A stretch of DNA of 64,000 nucleotides from Fermentimonas sp. (GTDB lineage Bacteria; Bacteroidota; Bacteroidia; Bacteroidales; Dysgonomonadaceae). A program made the translations under genes and the position numbers. This document shows, one piece after another, positions 10,193 to 20,013 of this stretch. The notes beneath the pieces were generated by a model. That model saw nothing but the letters and a program-made list of their open reading frames with translations, was not told the DNA's origin and did no database searches. The DNA lies in the NCBI GenBank assembly GCA_028709385.1, contig JAQVXD010000006.1, positions 30,083 through 94,082 on the forward strand. Direction: 5' to 3'. The number at the start of each line of letters is the position of its first letter. The stretch's first letter is position 1.

Positions 10193-10981
10193 ATGATAAC
10201 CAGTCTGCAAAATCCAGCTATAAAAAATATAGTAAAACTTTCTAAAAGCAAAGAGAGGCGGGATCAGCAACTTTTCGTAATAGAAGGAGCACGTGAACTT
10301 TCACTTGCAATTCAAAGCAGCTACAAGATTGAAACTGTCTATGTCTGTCGCGAAAAATTCCACGACACAAAATACCCGCATGTTCTCGACTCGATAGCTG
10401 AAAATAGTCTGTTTGATATCTCGCCTGCCGTATTTGAAAAAATAGCATACAGAGAAAACTCTGATGGATTGGTTGCTCTTGCACGTCCAAAATCTCATAA
10501 ACTGCATGATATTCAACTTTCCGAAAATCCCTTCATAATACTATTGGAGTCAGTTGAGAAGCCCGGTAATCTTGGAGCTGTTCTACGTACCGCAGATGCT
10601 GCAGCAGTGGATGCAGTAATTATTTGTGATCCTCTGACCGATCTTTATAATCCAAACGTTATTCGTTCAGGAGTTGGAGGACTGTTCACTGTACAAACAG
10701 CTGTCTGCTCTTCAGAAGAAGCACTTGAGTGGCTCAAGAGTAATTACATTAGTATATATGCAGCTGAACTCGAAGCGTCAGTATTTTATGATAAAATCGA
10801 TTTCAGAAAACCTTCAGCGATAGTTATGGGTACTGAGGCTGACGGGCTCACTGACTTCTGGATTAATAATGCAAATGAGCGAATCAAAATTCCCATGCTT
10901 GGGAAGATTGACTCGCTCAATGTTTCTGTATCTACTGGCGTGATTACCTTTGAAGCGATGCGTCAGAGAGGTGACAGATAA
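10193..10981 (+). CDS. TrmH/SpoU family rRNA/tRNA 2'-O-methyltransferase
   Basis: LESVEKPGNLGAVLRTADAAAVDAVI, IVMGTEADGLTDFW, KIPMLGKIDSLNVSVSTGVITFEAMRQR. Confidence 0.93.
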   Translation: MITSLQNPAIKNIVKLSKSKERRDQQLFVIEGARELSLAIQSSYKIETVYVCREKFHDTKYPHVLDSIAENSLFDISPAVFEKIAYRENSDGLVALARPKSHKLHDIQLSENPFIILLESVEKPGNLGAVLRTADAAAVDAVIICDPLTDLYNPNVIRSGVGGLFTVQTAVCSSEEALEWLKSNYISIYAAELEASVFYDKIDFRKPSAIVMGTEADGLTDFWINNANERIKIPMLGKIDSLNVSVSTGVITFEAMRQRGDR

Positions 10982-10986
10982 TCCTA

Positions 10987-13758
10987 CTATTCGATATCAT
11001 ACCCCCAGGTTTTACCTTTCTCAGTTGCCGGCAATCCTCTCGTCATCCAAACAGGTGCAGGTTCTCCTTTAAGATAATGATCAAAGAATTGTTGTAAACG
11101 AATAGAAAGGTCTTTTGTATTCCGGCGATGTATGAGATTGTGGGCTTCATTGTTATACTGAAGCATCCATACGGGTTTGCCAAGTCGTCGCATCGACATA
11201 AATAGTTCTATACCCTGATACCACGGAACAGCTCCATCCTCATCATTATGCATAATCAGTAAAGGGGTTTTTATATTTTCTGTATAGAAAAGAGGCGAAT
11301 TTTCAATGTACAGATGTAGCGAGTCGTTCATTGGTGCACCAATACGCGACTGTGTTTGTTCATACTGATACTGCCTGCTTCTTCCTGATTCCCATCGGAT
11401 ACCGCCATAAGCGCTTGTCATATTCGACACGGGTGCACCTGCTCCTGCGGCTTTAAACATATCAGTCTGTGTAACTATATAAGCTACCTGATAACCACCC
11501 CAGCTTTGTCCCTGAATAGCCATGTTTTCTGCATCCACCCAGCTGTTTTTGGCAATAGCTTCTGCTCCCGAAACAACCGCATTGTATGAGTCCATGCCGG
11601 GTTGTCCCACAGTATAGTGAATGTCAGGCGTGAAAACTATGTATCCACGACTAACAAAGAATGGAATGTTAACGGTTGAGCGACTCGGCGCAGGAGTAAA
11701 ATATGAGTAAAGATTATCTGAATGCTTTTCATAAAAATAAATCATTACGGGATACTTCTTAGCCGGATCAAAATCTTCAGGTTTATAAACTATACCCTGA
11801 AGAGGAATGCCGGCGTAAGATGTCCATGAAAACAACTCGGCAGTTCCCCAGTTGTAATCATTCATTTGTGGATTGATGTCGGTAAGTTTTTCATTCCTGT
11901 TCCAATAGTCACGCGTAATATACAGGTCAGGAGATGTGTTGAAGTTACTTTTTTGATACACAAATATGTCTTCATCTTTTGCTTTAATCTCCCTTGAGAA
12001 CGTGAAGCCATCCATAACCCTCTTCTTTAGAGGATTGCGACCTTTCTGCTTAAGTGTGTAATATCCTGTCTCTTTACTTACATTGTCAAAAGCAGAAAGA
12101 AGCAGTTCGTCGTCAACCCCAACAAAACGCTTATCAGGATCGGTATTTATATATCTGAATGTAAGAGAGTCGTTGCGACCGGTATTCTGTGTGATGTTTA
12201 CCGGCTTTTTATCCCCGTCAGGGTCAATTTTCCAGATGTCAAACATGTCATACACAAAAACATACTCATCATTTTCTCCCCACGCTGCTATACCGTAAGA
12301 GCCCGGATCATGCGGAACATCATTTCTCTCATCCCAGAAATTAACAGGTATCCTCTCTGTCAGGTTTACAAGTGAATTACTTGTGTTGTCATAAGAAAAC
12401 CAGTCTCTTATAGTTGCATCCCACCAATATATATAGTTTCCCTGTGGAGACAATATGGGCCGACCGTTAAGTTCTTTTGTAACTTCATGCAAACTGTTAT
12501 CTGTCAAATCCATCATCCAAACGTCATACTTGGGCGAAAGATCCCACTGACTCTCAATCAAATATGGAAGGTTTGAAGTTATCAGGGCATACCTGCCATT
12601 ACCTTCATCAGATACAGTTACGGAAGGCATCTTTTCGTTTGCCAGAGGGATAAATTGATTTAGGTTGTCTGTATAAATTATTCCTGTGTAGGTCTCTCTT
12701 TCTCTCCTTCTCTTTTCAACAAGCTGCTGAGGCTGTATAATCGGGTCTTGCCAGTGCCAGATATCCAACTCAGCCATTTCAAAATCAACTATGGTAGTAT
12801 CCTTTGGTTCCTGCTTTGGTAAAGCGCCAATCAGAATTCGTCTTCCATCCTTACTGAAGCCCGGTGATGCATATTCATTGAATATCCACCCTTCAGGCAT
12901 ACCGGAGATAGTTTTTTCTGATATTACAATTGAGGAATCCTGTCCCGATTTATAATACCTCAGGTCATATGTTTTTTGATCTGTTTTAGAAGTGTCACCG
13001 GTGGCAATATATACAAGCTGCCGGCCCGGTTCATCGAATGTAAATGATTTATACTCCACCTCTTCGTTCGAGATTACCTTACGTATGTTATTATCAAGAT
13101 CAATAAACTCTACACGAGGGGAATCAGTAGAGTCATTCTTATCAGGCTTGATAGATACCACGAAACTATTGTCGTACCTGTTAAAGGTATGCTCTTTAGC
13201 ATTTCTGAAAGTGTCTTCCTGCTGAGTCAGCAAGTTTCTGACAATCAATATCTCCTTTTCTTTGGCATCCTTTTTGTCGGTTGTGTCTTTAGGAAGGTCA
13301 ATTGTATAAGCAACATGAACAGCCATATCAGCGGCTGTTTTGTAAGACTTAATACCAGGTATCTTTTCAGACCTGAAAGTGAGGTTATCAATTATCAGAA
13401 GTGAATCTTGAGGCATATCTCCCTTTTTCTTTTTGTCGATACGTGCCTGGCGACGTTCAGCAAACGGAGCTTTAAGAAGTCCTACGGTCCATCTGCCGTC
13501 AGTTGAAAGTTTATAGCTTCTGACTCTGTCAAATGTACGAGTTAGATTGTTATTTGTGTTTTTTAAAAAAAGTGCAGTATCACCTTCTTGAGGTGAAATT
13601 AGTACACTGACAATTTTCCCGTCATTACTGATATTGATATCAGAGAGACTTTTCCATCCGTCATAAACTGAGTGATCGAGTGGTTTTTTCTGAGAGAAAA
13701 TGACAGTTGTTATAAACAGAAAAAAGATTGTTGAAAATATAGACTTATGCATAATCAA
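10987..13758 (-). CDS. S9 family (prolyl oligopeptidase) secreted peptidase
   Basis: Signal peptide; catalytic GQSWGGYQ, propeller N-domain, C-terminal alpha/beta hydrolase with NNEAHNL His region. Confidence 0.9.
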   Translation of the reverse strand: MIMHKSIFSTIFFLFITTVIFSQKKPLDHSVYDGWKSLSDINISNDGKIVSVLISPQEGDTALFLKNTNNNLTRTFDRVRSYKLSTDGRWTVGLLKAPFAERRQARIDKKKKGDMPQDSLLIIDNLTFRSEKIPGIKSYKTAADMAVHVAYTIDLPKDTTDKKDAKEKEILIVRNLLTQQEDTFRNAKEHTFNRYDNSFVVSIKPDKNDSTDSPRVEFIDLDNNIRKVISNEEVEYKSFTFDEPGRQLVYIATGDTSKTDQKTYDLRYYKSGQDSSIVISEKTISGMPEGWIFNEYASPGFSKDGRRILIGALPKQEPKDTTIVDFEMAELDIWHWQDPIIQPQQLVEKRRRERETYTGIIYTDNLNQFIPLANEKMPSVTVSDEGNGRYALITSNLPYLIESQWDLSPKYDVWMMDLTDNSLHEVTKELNGRPILSPQGNYIYWWDATIRDWFSYDNTSNSLVNLTERIPVNFWDERNDVPHDPGSYGIAAWGENDEYVFVYDMFDIWKIDPDGDKKPVNITQNTGRNDSLTFRYINTDPDKRFVGVDDELLLSAFDNVSKETGYYTLKQKGRNPLKKRVMDGFTFSREIKAKDEDIFVYQKSNFNTSPDLYITRDYWNRNEKLTDINPQMNDYNWGTAELFSWTSYAGIPLQGIVYKPEDFDPAKKYPVMIYFYEKHSDNLYSYFTPAPSRSTVNIPFFVSRGYIVFTPDIHYTVGQPGMDSYNAVVSGAEAIAKNSWVDAENMAIQGQSWGGYQVAYIVTQTDMFKAAGAGAPVSNMTSAYGGIRWESGRSRQYQYEQTQSRIGAPMNDSLHLYIENSPLFYTENIKTPLLIMHNDEDGAVPWYQGIELFMSMRRLGKPVWMLQYNNEAHNLIHRRNTKDLSIRLQQFFDHYLKGEPAPVWMTRGLPATEKGKTWGYDIE

Positions 13759-13977
13759 ATAGTTTACTAATTTCTACCCCCTCTATTATTTAATTATAAA
13801 TAATGCTATCAGGGTTCAGAAATGTTAATAGACACAATTTAACGTTGAATTAACAAAAATACAAATTTTTCTTTTGGAAGCATCTTCTAAAATTGAATTT
13901 TTAAACATAACGCATTGAATAACTGTTTTAATCAAAATATCAGCGAAAAGTTTGATGCTGAAATAATAATTGGAATA

Positions 13978-16395
13978 ATGGCAATTAATAATAAATACAA
14001 TATAGAGTTAAAGGGTAAAGTTTTACCGAATGAAGGTATAATCGAGAAAATAAAAGGGGTCAGTTCAGTAAAATATAATAAAAGTGATAACACTATTGCT
14101 GTAACTATTGATGAGAAGTATGAAGTCGATGCTGCTGAGATTCTGCAGGATGTAGTTTCGGGTATACGCAGTTCAGGTGGCGATGTTGTAACAGAAAAAA
14201 TCACACAACCCGTTCTGAATATGACTTGTGCTGCCTGTGCTTCAAGTACGCAGAATATCTTGTCATACGTACCCGGAGTAATTACTGCCTCCGTAAATTA
14301 CGGGAACGGTAAAGGCAATATTGAGTTCCTGCCGGCTATTGTAGCACCCGCAGATATGAGATCTTCATTACAAGAGATTGGATATGATATGCTGATAGAC
14401 GAAGAAGAATCGTCGTTTGAGAATGTAGAGCATATTAAAGAAGAAAACTATAAAAAGCTTCGCCGGCACACTATCTTGGCAATAGTACTGGCCATACCTC
14501 TTGTAGTAGTAGGTATGTTTTTTATGGATATGCCTTATGCGAATGAGATAATGCTGCTGCTGTCAACACCTATTCTTTTTATTTTTGGGAAAAGGTTTTT
14601 TGTAGGTGCATGGAAACAGGCTAAACATGGTACAGCAAACATGGATACGCTGGTGGCACTGAGTACCGGAATAGCATATCTGTTCAGTTTATTTAATATG
14701 ATTTATCCCGAATACTGGAAAAAAAGAGGGCTTGAAGCTCATGTATATTTTGAAGCGGCAGGTGTGATAATTGCATTTATACTGCTTGGAAAACTTATGG
14801 AAGCCAGAGCAACGGGCAGTACCTCTGATGCCATTAAAAAATTGATGGGACTGCAACCTTCCTCTGTGGTCGTTTTCCGCAATGGAGAACCTGTGGAAAT
14901 TGCCATAGCAGATGTAGTAATAGATGATATAGTTCTTGTTAAACCGGGTGAGAAAATTGCTGTTGACGGTGAGGTACTTGAAGGGAGCTCATTTGTAGAT
15001 GAAAGCATGATTTCGGGGGAACCTATTCATGTTGAAAAAAAACCCGGTGAAAAAGTGTATGCGGGTACAATTAACCAAAAAGGCAGTTTCCGCTTTAAAG
15101 CAAAAAAAGTAGGGAAGGATACACTTCTTGCACAAATTATTAAAACTGTTGATGAGGCGCAAGGGAGCAAAGCACCTGTGCAGGGGCTGGTTGACAAGAT
15201 AGCCGGAATATTCGTGCCCGTGGTTATCGGAATTGCTTTGCTCAGTTTCGTGATATGGCTGATATTTGGAGGCGAAACAGGGTTTGTTTACGGACTCATG
15301 GCAATGGTGACAGTGCTTGTTATTGCCTGTCCTTGTGCACTGGGATTGGCAACCCCGACAGCCATAATGGTTGCAATAGGCAAAGGTGCCGAAGAGGGAA
15401 TTCTGATTAAAGATGCCGAAAGTCTGGAGATGGCAAAGGAGATTAATGTAGTGGTCCTTGATAAAACAGGAACCATTACTGAAGGTAAACCACAGGTAAC
15501 TTCTGTTACATGGAGCAAAAAATCACTGCCGATACACCGTGATATTCTGTATAGCATTGAACATCAGTCGGAGCACCCCCTGGCAGACGCCATCACAAAT
15601 GAGCTCAGGGAGAGCAGCACTCTTTTAGAGAATGTTTCGGTGGAGCAGGTCAGTGGTAAAGGGATAGAAGGCATTTATAATAATATCACCTATTATATAG
15701 GCAATGAGCAGTATATTACATCTAAAAATATTACTATACCCGCAGAATTGCAGGACAAAATTAATGAAGAGCTAAACGCTGCACATACAATCTCAATAAT
15801 TGCCGATGATAATGAAGCTTATGGAGTTGTCGGAATTACAGATAAACTCAAATCAACTTCAAAAGAAGCAATCAGTACTCTGAAGAAAATGGGTATTGAG
15901 GTAGCAATTTATACCGGAGATAATGAAAAGGTGGCTGCTGCACTTGCAGGAGAGTTAGGAATCACCAATTTTAAGGGTGGAGTGTTACCGGAAGAAAAGG
16001 CCAATCTTGTGAAAGAATTACAGCAACAGGGAAAAAAAGTTGCGATGGTTGGTGACGGTATAAATGACAGCGGCGCACTTGCACAGGCCGATGTAAGCAT
16101 TGCCATGGGTGCCGGAAGTGATATTGCAATGGATGTGGCAAAAATGACGATTATCTCTTCTGACTTGAATAAGATTCCCAAAGCTATTCATCTTTCTCAG
16201 GCAACTGTGAGGACGATTCGCCAAAACTTATTCTGGGCATTTATCTACAACGTTATCGGAATCCCGATTGCGGCTGGTGTACTTTATCCCTTTACCGGAT
16301 TTATGCTAAATCCTATGATAGCAGGAGCAGCAATGGCACTCAGTTCCGTGAGTGTTGTGACCAATAGTCTCAGACTAAAAACCAAAAAGATTTAG
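13978..16395 (+). CDS. copA: Heavy-metal (copper) translocating P1B-type ATPase; ORF open from 13915, ATG at 13978 more likely start
   Basis: HMA domain MTCAACAS; CPC motif VIACPCALGLATP; DKTGTITEGKP; MVGDGINDSGAL. Confidence 0.93.
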   Translation: MAINNKYNIELKGKVLPNEGIIEKIKGVSSVKYNKSDNTIAVTIDEKYEVDAAEILQDVVSGIRSSGGDVVTEKITQPVLNMTCAACASSTQNILSYVPGVITASVNYGNGKGNIEFLPAIVAPADMRSSLQEIGYDMLIDEEESSFENVEHIKEENYKKLRRHTILAIVLAIPLVVVGMFFMDMPYANEIMLLLSTPILFIFGKRFFVGAWKQAKHGTANMDTLVALSTGIAYLFSLFNMIYPEYWKKRGLEAHVYFEAAGVIIAFILLGKLMEARATGSTSDAIKKLMGLQPSSVVVFRNGEPVEIAIADVVIDDIVLVKPGEKIAVDGEVLEGSSFVDESMISGEPIHVEKKPGEKVYAGTINQKGSFRFKAKKVGKDTLLAQIIKTVDEAQGSKAPVQGLVDKIAGIFVPVVIGIALLSFVIWLIFGGETGFVYGLMAMVTVLVIACPCALGLATPTAIMVAIGKGAEEGILIKDAESLEMAKEINVVVLDKTGTITEGKPQVTSVTWSKKSLPIHRDILYSIEHQSEHPLADAITNELRESSTLLENVSVEQVSGKGIEGIYNNITYYIGNEQYITSKNITIPAELQDKINEELNAAHTISIIADDNEAYGVVGITDKLKSTSKEAISTLKKMGIEVAIYTGDNEKVAAALAGELGITNFKGGVLPEEKANLVKELQQQGKKVAMVGDGINDSGALAQADVSIAMGAGSDIAMDVAKMTIISSDLNKIPKAIHLSQATVRTIRQNLFWAFIYNVIGIPIAAGVLYPFTGFMLNPMIAGAAMALSSVSVVTNSLRLKTKKI

Positions 16396-16411
16396 AATAC
16401 TTATAGACAAA

Positions 16412-16852
16412 CTAGAATATCACATTTGAGGGACCGTTGCCCAGAATTGGGATCCCTAACTTATGCTCTACATATTGGAAATAGTAGAACAGCTTGTGAT
16501 TCAGTTCAAAACCATAATCAATATTCGGTTCGTAGCCAATTATTGTCTGGAAGAACGACCTTCTGCCAGGAGTCATAGCCAGTGAGTTCCAGGCAGAAAC
16601 ATATTGACGGTTCCAACTTTCGTAATATTGCTGAGAGCGGTATCTTGCAGGAGAATCCTGTAAAATATACCACGTGTCGAATTCCTGATCCATGACAATC
16701 AGTTCATATTTAACAGAGTCTTCTTCATTCATAGATTCTGTCTGCGTTATTTCATTACCGTTAGATTCAATCTTTACCACTCCTTTTGGTCCTGAGCAGG
16801 AAATCATTAATAAAACAACTGCCGATAGGATTAAAATCTTTTTCATAATCAT
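16412..16852 (-). CDS. DUF6146-like small lipoprotein
   Basis: Lipobox LMISCSG; YIVMDQEFDTWYILQDSPARYRSQQYYESWNRQYVSAWN as in Bacteroidetes DUF6146 proteins. Confidence 0.7.
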   Translation of the reverse strand: MIMKKILILSAVVLLMISCSGPKGVVKIESNGNEITQTESMNEEDSVKYELIVMDQEFDTWYILQDSPARYRSQQYYESWNRQYVSAWNSLAMTPGRRSFFQTIIGYEPNIDYGFELNHKLFYYFQYVEHKLGIPILGNGPSNVIF

Positions 16853-16927
16853 ATTATTTTATTTGTGACGTATCATAGTAAATGTCATGCATTATAACAA
16901 TTAAATCGAACATTAGTATGACATCGT

Positions 16928-16996
16928 TCGGATCAACTATGTAGTTTTACATTGTTGATATATGGATGGTATGAGGTTAATACGTAGTTGATCCGA
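16928..16996. repeat. Long inverted repeat: 16-nt arms with one mismatch, 37-nt spacer
   Basis: TCGGATCAACTATGTA (16928-16943) / TACGTAGTTGATCCGA (16981-16996). Confidence 0.8.
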
Positions 16997-17179
16997 CTCA
17001 TGTATGACCAAAGTAAAAAACAAAATAGGATCAAAATCAAACTTTCTTACTCCTGATTCTGTAACAAGCCAAAGTATTTATAGAGAAACAAGAATATGAA
17101 GATGCACGTATCAGCTCACTAAAAAGTGCAGAGTCTGAGAATATTCCAATCCGTGCTGAATCATTCCTTTGCCTTAATT

Positions 17180-18310
17180 TTATAGAGACTCGTCTCCAAA
17201 ATTGGGATTTGGCGCTTGTTTATCTTTTTTGTAAATATCGTAACTCGAAATAAGAAGTCCTACAACCTCTGAGTAATTTTCTCTGCCTGAGCCTATCCTG
17301 TTGGTTTTAAGGTATGCATCATATGCCTGGTCCTGTATATCTGAAAGTGCGTCATTTCTTACAGACAACCAGTGCTCACGGTTGCGTTGCAGGTCGGCTA
17401 TAATTTCGGGACGGATAGAGTTGATAATCGATTCATACTCATCAGGCAGCAGAGAATGTACATCATTCAGCAGGTAACCTATAATTGATACGTAGGCACT
17501 GTATCTTATTCTTTCGTCATTACTGTTGGTGCAAACTAAAAAAGCATAAAGGTTTGCCTCAGATTCTTTGGCAATACCAAACTGATGAGACATTTCATGC
17601 GCGAGTGTAAAGGGGTATGTGAAGTTAAGACTATAATTGTTGACATGGATTTCATTAAAGAAAGGACCAAAATATCCTGATACTCCCATCTTAGTATAGA
17701 GTGATTCAAAGATCATCTTTTTTGGTCTTCTCTTTCCATTGGGATAGTTGATTGATAATGTTTCATGAAGCGAGTTATAGGATCTTTCGAGTTCCTGCCT
17801 GACACCCTCTTTTTCCATAACATCAAAATCAACATATGAGTTGTTGGCATCAGCAATGAAGCGGGTTGTGAAATTCATTAGATTTTTAGCGTTGAACATG
17901 GCTTCCTTATTATCAGTGCGTTGGTAATAATCCTCTCTGAAATAAGAAATACCCCAGCCAAAGTAGAACCAAACAACCAGAATTACAGTGAAGCGTATAA
18001 GAGAGTTAAGAAATCTCTGAAAATTTGTTCGCCTGATAACTACAAAGAGTATTAATTTCAACAGATAAAGTGAAGCTGCAATTATAAAAAGATCATAAAG
18101 TGAAAAGGGGAAAAGACCCGAGAATGTAGATAGGGCTGTGGATATCAATGTATAAACATTCTGAATGTACCATTCAGAAAGGGAGGGGATGCGACTGAAA
18201 ACTAATATTACTAAAAACGCTATCACAGCAGTAATCAGAGTTAACAGTAGTTTTTTATTCTCTCTCCTGTTCTTTAGATTTCGGCGTTTCTTACCTGCTC
18301 TTCTTGCCAT
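17180..18310 (-). CDS. DUF3810 domain-containing membrane protein (metallopeptidase-like)
   Basis: Multiple TM segments then zinc-peptidase-like FTLAHEMSHQFGIAKESEAN. Confidence 0.85.
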   Translation of the reverse strand: MARRAGKKRRNLKNRRENKKLLLTLITAVIAFLVILVFSRIPSLSEWYIQNVYTLISTALSTFSGLFPFSLYDLFIIAASLYLLKLILFVVIRRTNFQRFLNSLIRFTVILVVWFYFGWGISYFREDYYQRTDNKEAMFNAKNLMNFTTRFIADANNSYVDFDVMEKEGVRQELERSYNSLHETLSINYPNGKRRPKKMIFESLYTKMGVSGYFGPFFNEIHVNNYSLNFTYPFTLAHEMSHQFGIAKESEANLYAFLVCTNSNDERIRYSAYVSIIGYLLNDVHSLLPDEYESIINSIRPEIIADLQRNREHWLSVRNDALSDIQDQAYDAYLKTNRIGSGRENYSEVVGLLISSYDIYKKDKQAPNPNFGDESL

Positions 18311-18521
18311 TTTTACTATTACTATCTATAACTATATTTAATACTAACATCAAAATTAATCGGAATATTCAGAATTTGCTACTCCACCAGATAAATCTTC
18401 GCATCAATTTCAAGCCAATTATATCTTTTGAAGTGAAATTGATCACAAATCAATTAGCTCATTTGCAAGTCCATTTATGAATATTATCAATAATGATTGG
18501 GCTAAATCGTATAGATAATGC

Positions 18522-18529
18522 TATATTTG
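18522..18529 (+). promoter_or_regulatory. Candidate -7 promoter element (TATATTTG) upstream of HMA gene
   Basis: TATATTTG with TTG about 22 nt upstream (18497-18499). Confidence 0.4.
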
Positions 18530-18594
18530 TCATGACTTGATCTCTCCTTATAAGGGATGAGGTTAAACTTACCAAATTAAAAAAATAAAATATT

Positions 18595-18804
18595 ATGAGT
18601 ACAATAAAATTTAAAACTAATATAAACTGTTCAAACTGCGTAGCAAAAGTAACTCCCTTTCTTGATAAGAAGGTTGGGAAGGAATCATGGAGTGTTGATA
18701 TAGAGAGCCCTGATAAAATACTGACTGTTGAAACAGAGGATTTAACTGCAGAGGATATCGTTAAGACTGTTAAGAGAACAGGTTTTGAAGCTGAAGCAAT
18801 TTAA
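18595..18804 (+). CDS. Heavy-metal-associated (HMA) domain copper-chaperone-like protein
   Basis: KFKTNINCSNCVAKVTPFLDK; 69 aa ferredoxin-like HMA pattern. Confidence 0.88.
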   Translation: MSTIKFKTNINCSNCVAKVTPFLDKKVGKESWSVDIESPDKILTVETEDLTAEDIVKTVKRTGFEAEAI

Positions 18805-18816
18805 TTATCAAGAATT

Positions 18817-19740
18817 ATGACTTCAAGTAAAAGAAAAGGATTCAAGGGATTATTTCTGGCTGCAATTGCTTCAGCTGTACTGTTTTCATTTGCAGGTTGC
18901 GGATCAAAAGAAGGTGAGGAAAATTATCTGAAGTTTAAAAAACTCAGTGACACACAGGAGTATTTTGCTTATAAAGCTGACAGCACGTTGCTGATAAGCG
19001 GCCACAGAGGCACAAAAGAAGAGGGGTATCCTGAGAACAGTATAGAGGGATTCCAACAGGCCTTGAGTCGTGTACCCCTGTTTTTTGAGGTTGACCCGCG
19101 ACTTACCAAAGACAGCATAATTGTTTTAATGCATGATGAGACAATAGACAGGACAACAAACGCTTCGGGTAAATTACCAGACTACACTTATGATGAATTA
19201 CTGGCATTCAGACTCAAAGATCATGAGGGGAATATTACTGCTGCAATGATACCCAAGCTTGAGGAAGTTTTTGATTGGGCTAAAGGAAAGACTGTTGTAA
19301 ATCTTGACCGTAAAGATGTACCGCACGAGATGATTGTGGATCTAATAAAGAAGCATAAAGCTGAGAAATATGTTATGCTTACTGTTCACACGGGTGCACA
19401 GGCAAGGTACTACCACGACAGGCTACCGGGGATAATGCTCTCTGTATTTGCAAGAAATGATGCTGAATATGAAGATATTGCAATTTCCGGAGTGCCATGG
19501 GAAAATATGATTGCTTATGTAGGTCAAAGTATTAATGAATCAAACAGGCATATTGTAGAAAAACTGCATGCAAATGGTGTCAGGTGCATGGTTTCGTTTG
19601 CTACTACGCACGACAGGCAAAGAACCACCGAGCAACGTATGGCTGCATATATAAGAGAAGTGGAGAACTCGGTTTATAAACCGGATATTATCGAAACTGA
19701 CTACCCTGTTGAAGTTTGGGGTGTTTTAGGAACTATGTAG
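18817..19740 (+). CDS. Glycerophosphodiester phosphodiesterase-like lipoprotein
   Basis: Lipobox FAGCGS; GHRGTKEEGYPENSIEGFQQAL, HDETIDRTTNASG motifs. Confidence 0.9.
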   Translation: MTSSKRKGFKGLFLAAIASAVLFSFAGCGSKEGEENYLKFKKLSDTQEYFAYKADSTLLISGHRGTKEEGYPENSIEGFQQALSRVPLFFEVDPRLTKDSIIVLMHDETIDRTTNASGKLPDYTYDELLAFRLKDHEGNITAAMIPKLEEVFDWAKGKTVVNLDRKDVPHEMIVDLIKKHKAEKYVMLTVHTGAQARYYHDRLPGIMLSVFARNDAEYEDIAISGVPWENMIAYVGQSINESNRHIVEKLHANGVRCMVSFATTHDRQRTTEQRMAAYIREVENSVYKPDIIETDYPVEVWGVLGTM

Positions 19741-19816
19741 GTTATTGAAAGGTCTGTAAATAGGTACTATTTATTTCTCAAGAGCTTATTCAGGTAGGTT
19801 AAAATATGTAAATGTG

Positions 19817-19847
19817 TTGCATTTTGTTTTTTGATAGTATACATTTG
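19817..19847 (+). promoter_or_regulatory. Candidate Bacteroidetes promoter driving trp leader
   Basis: TTG 19817-19819, 20-nt spacer, TACATTTG 19840-19847; predicted start lies just upstream of the leader ORF. Confidence 0.7.
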
Positions 19848-19868
19848 CAACGAAATATTAGAAAATAT

Positions 19869-19925
19869 ATGAATATACTTTTAAACGGATATTGGTGGCG
19901 TTTCTTACAACTCAAAAAGTCGTAA
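19869..19925 (+). CDS. trpL: Putative trp leader peptide MNILLNGYWWRFLQLKKS with tandem Trp codons
   Basis: ATG AAT ATA CTT TTA AAC GGA TAT TGG TGG CGT TTC TTA CAA CTC AAA AAG TCG TAA; between promoter and intrinsic terminator upstream of trpB. Confidence 0.75.
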   Translation: MNILLNGYWWRFLQLKKS

Positions 19926-19971
19926 GGAAGAGCAGCTATGTCTTGAATTAAATATATACACAAAATAATTT

Positions 19972-20013
19972 AAAGAGCCTGTCGCAATCCTGCGACAGGC
20001 TCTTTGAGTTTTT
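19972..20013 (+). terminator. Intrinsic terminator/attenuator upstream of trpB
   Basis: Perfect 15-bp stem AAAGAGCCTGTCGCA-ATCC-TGCGACAGGCTCTTT followed by gagTTTTT. Confidence 0.85.

Noticed and set aside
10987-13758. Possible link of the S9 peptidase and Cu-ATPase as a metal-stress system
   Set aside because: Divergently oriented with a 150+ bp gap and no shared regulatory site identified; adjacency alone is insufficient.
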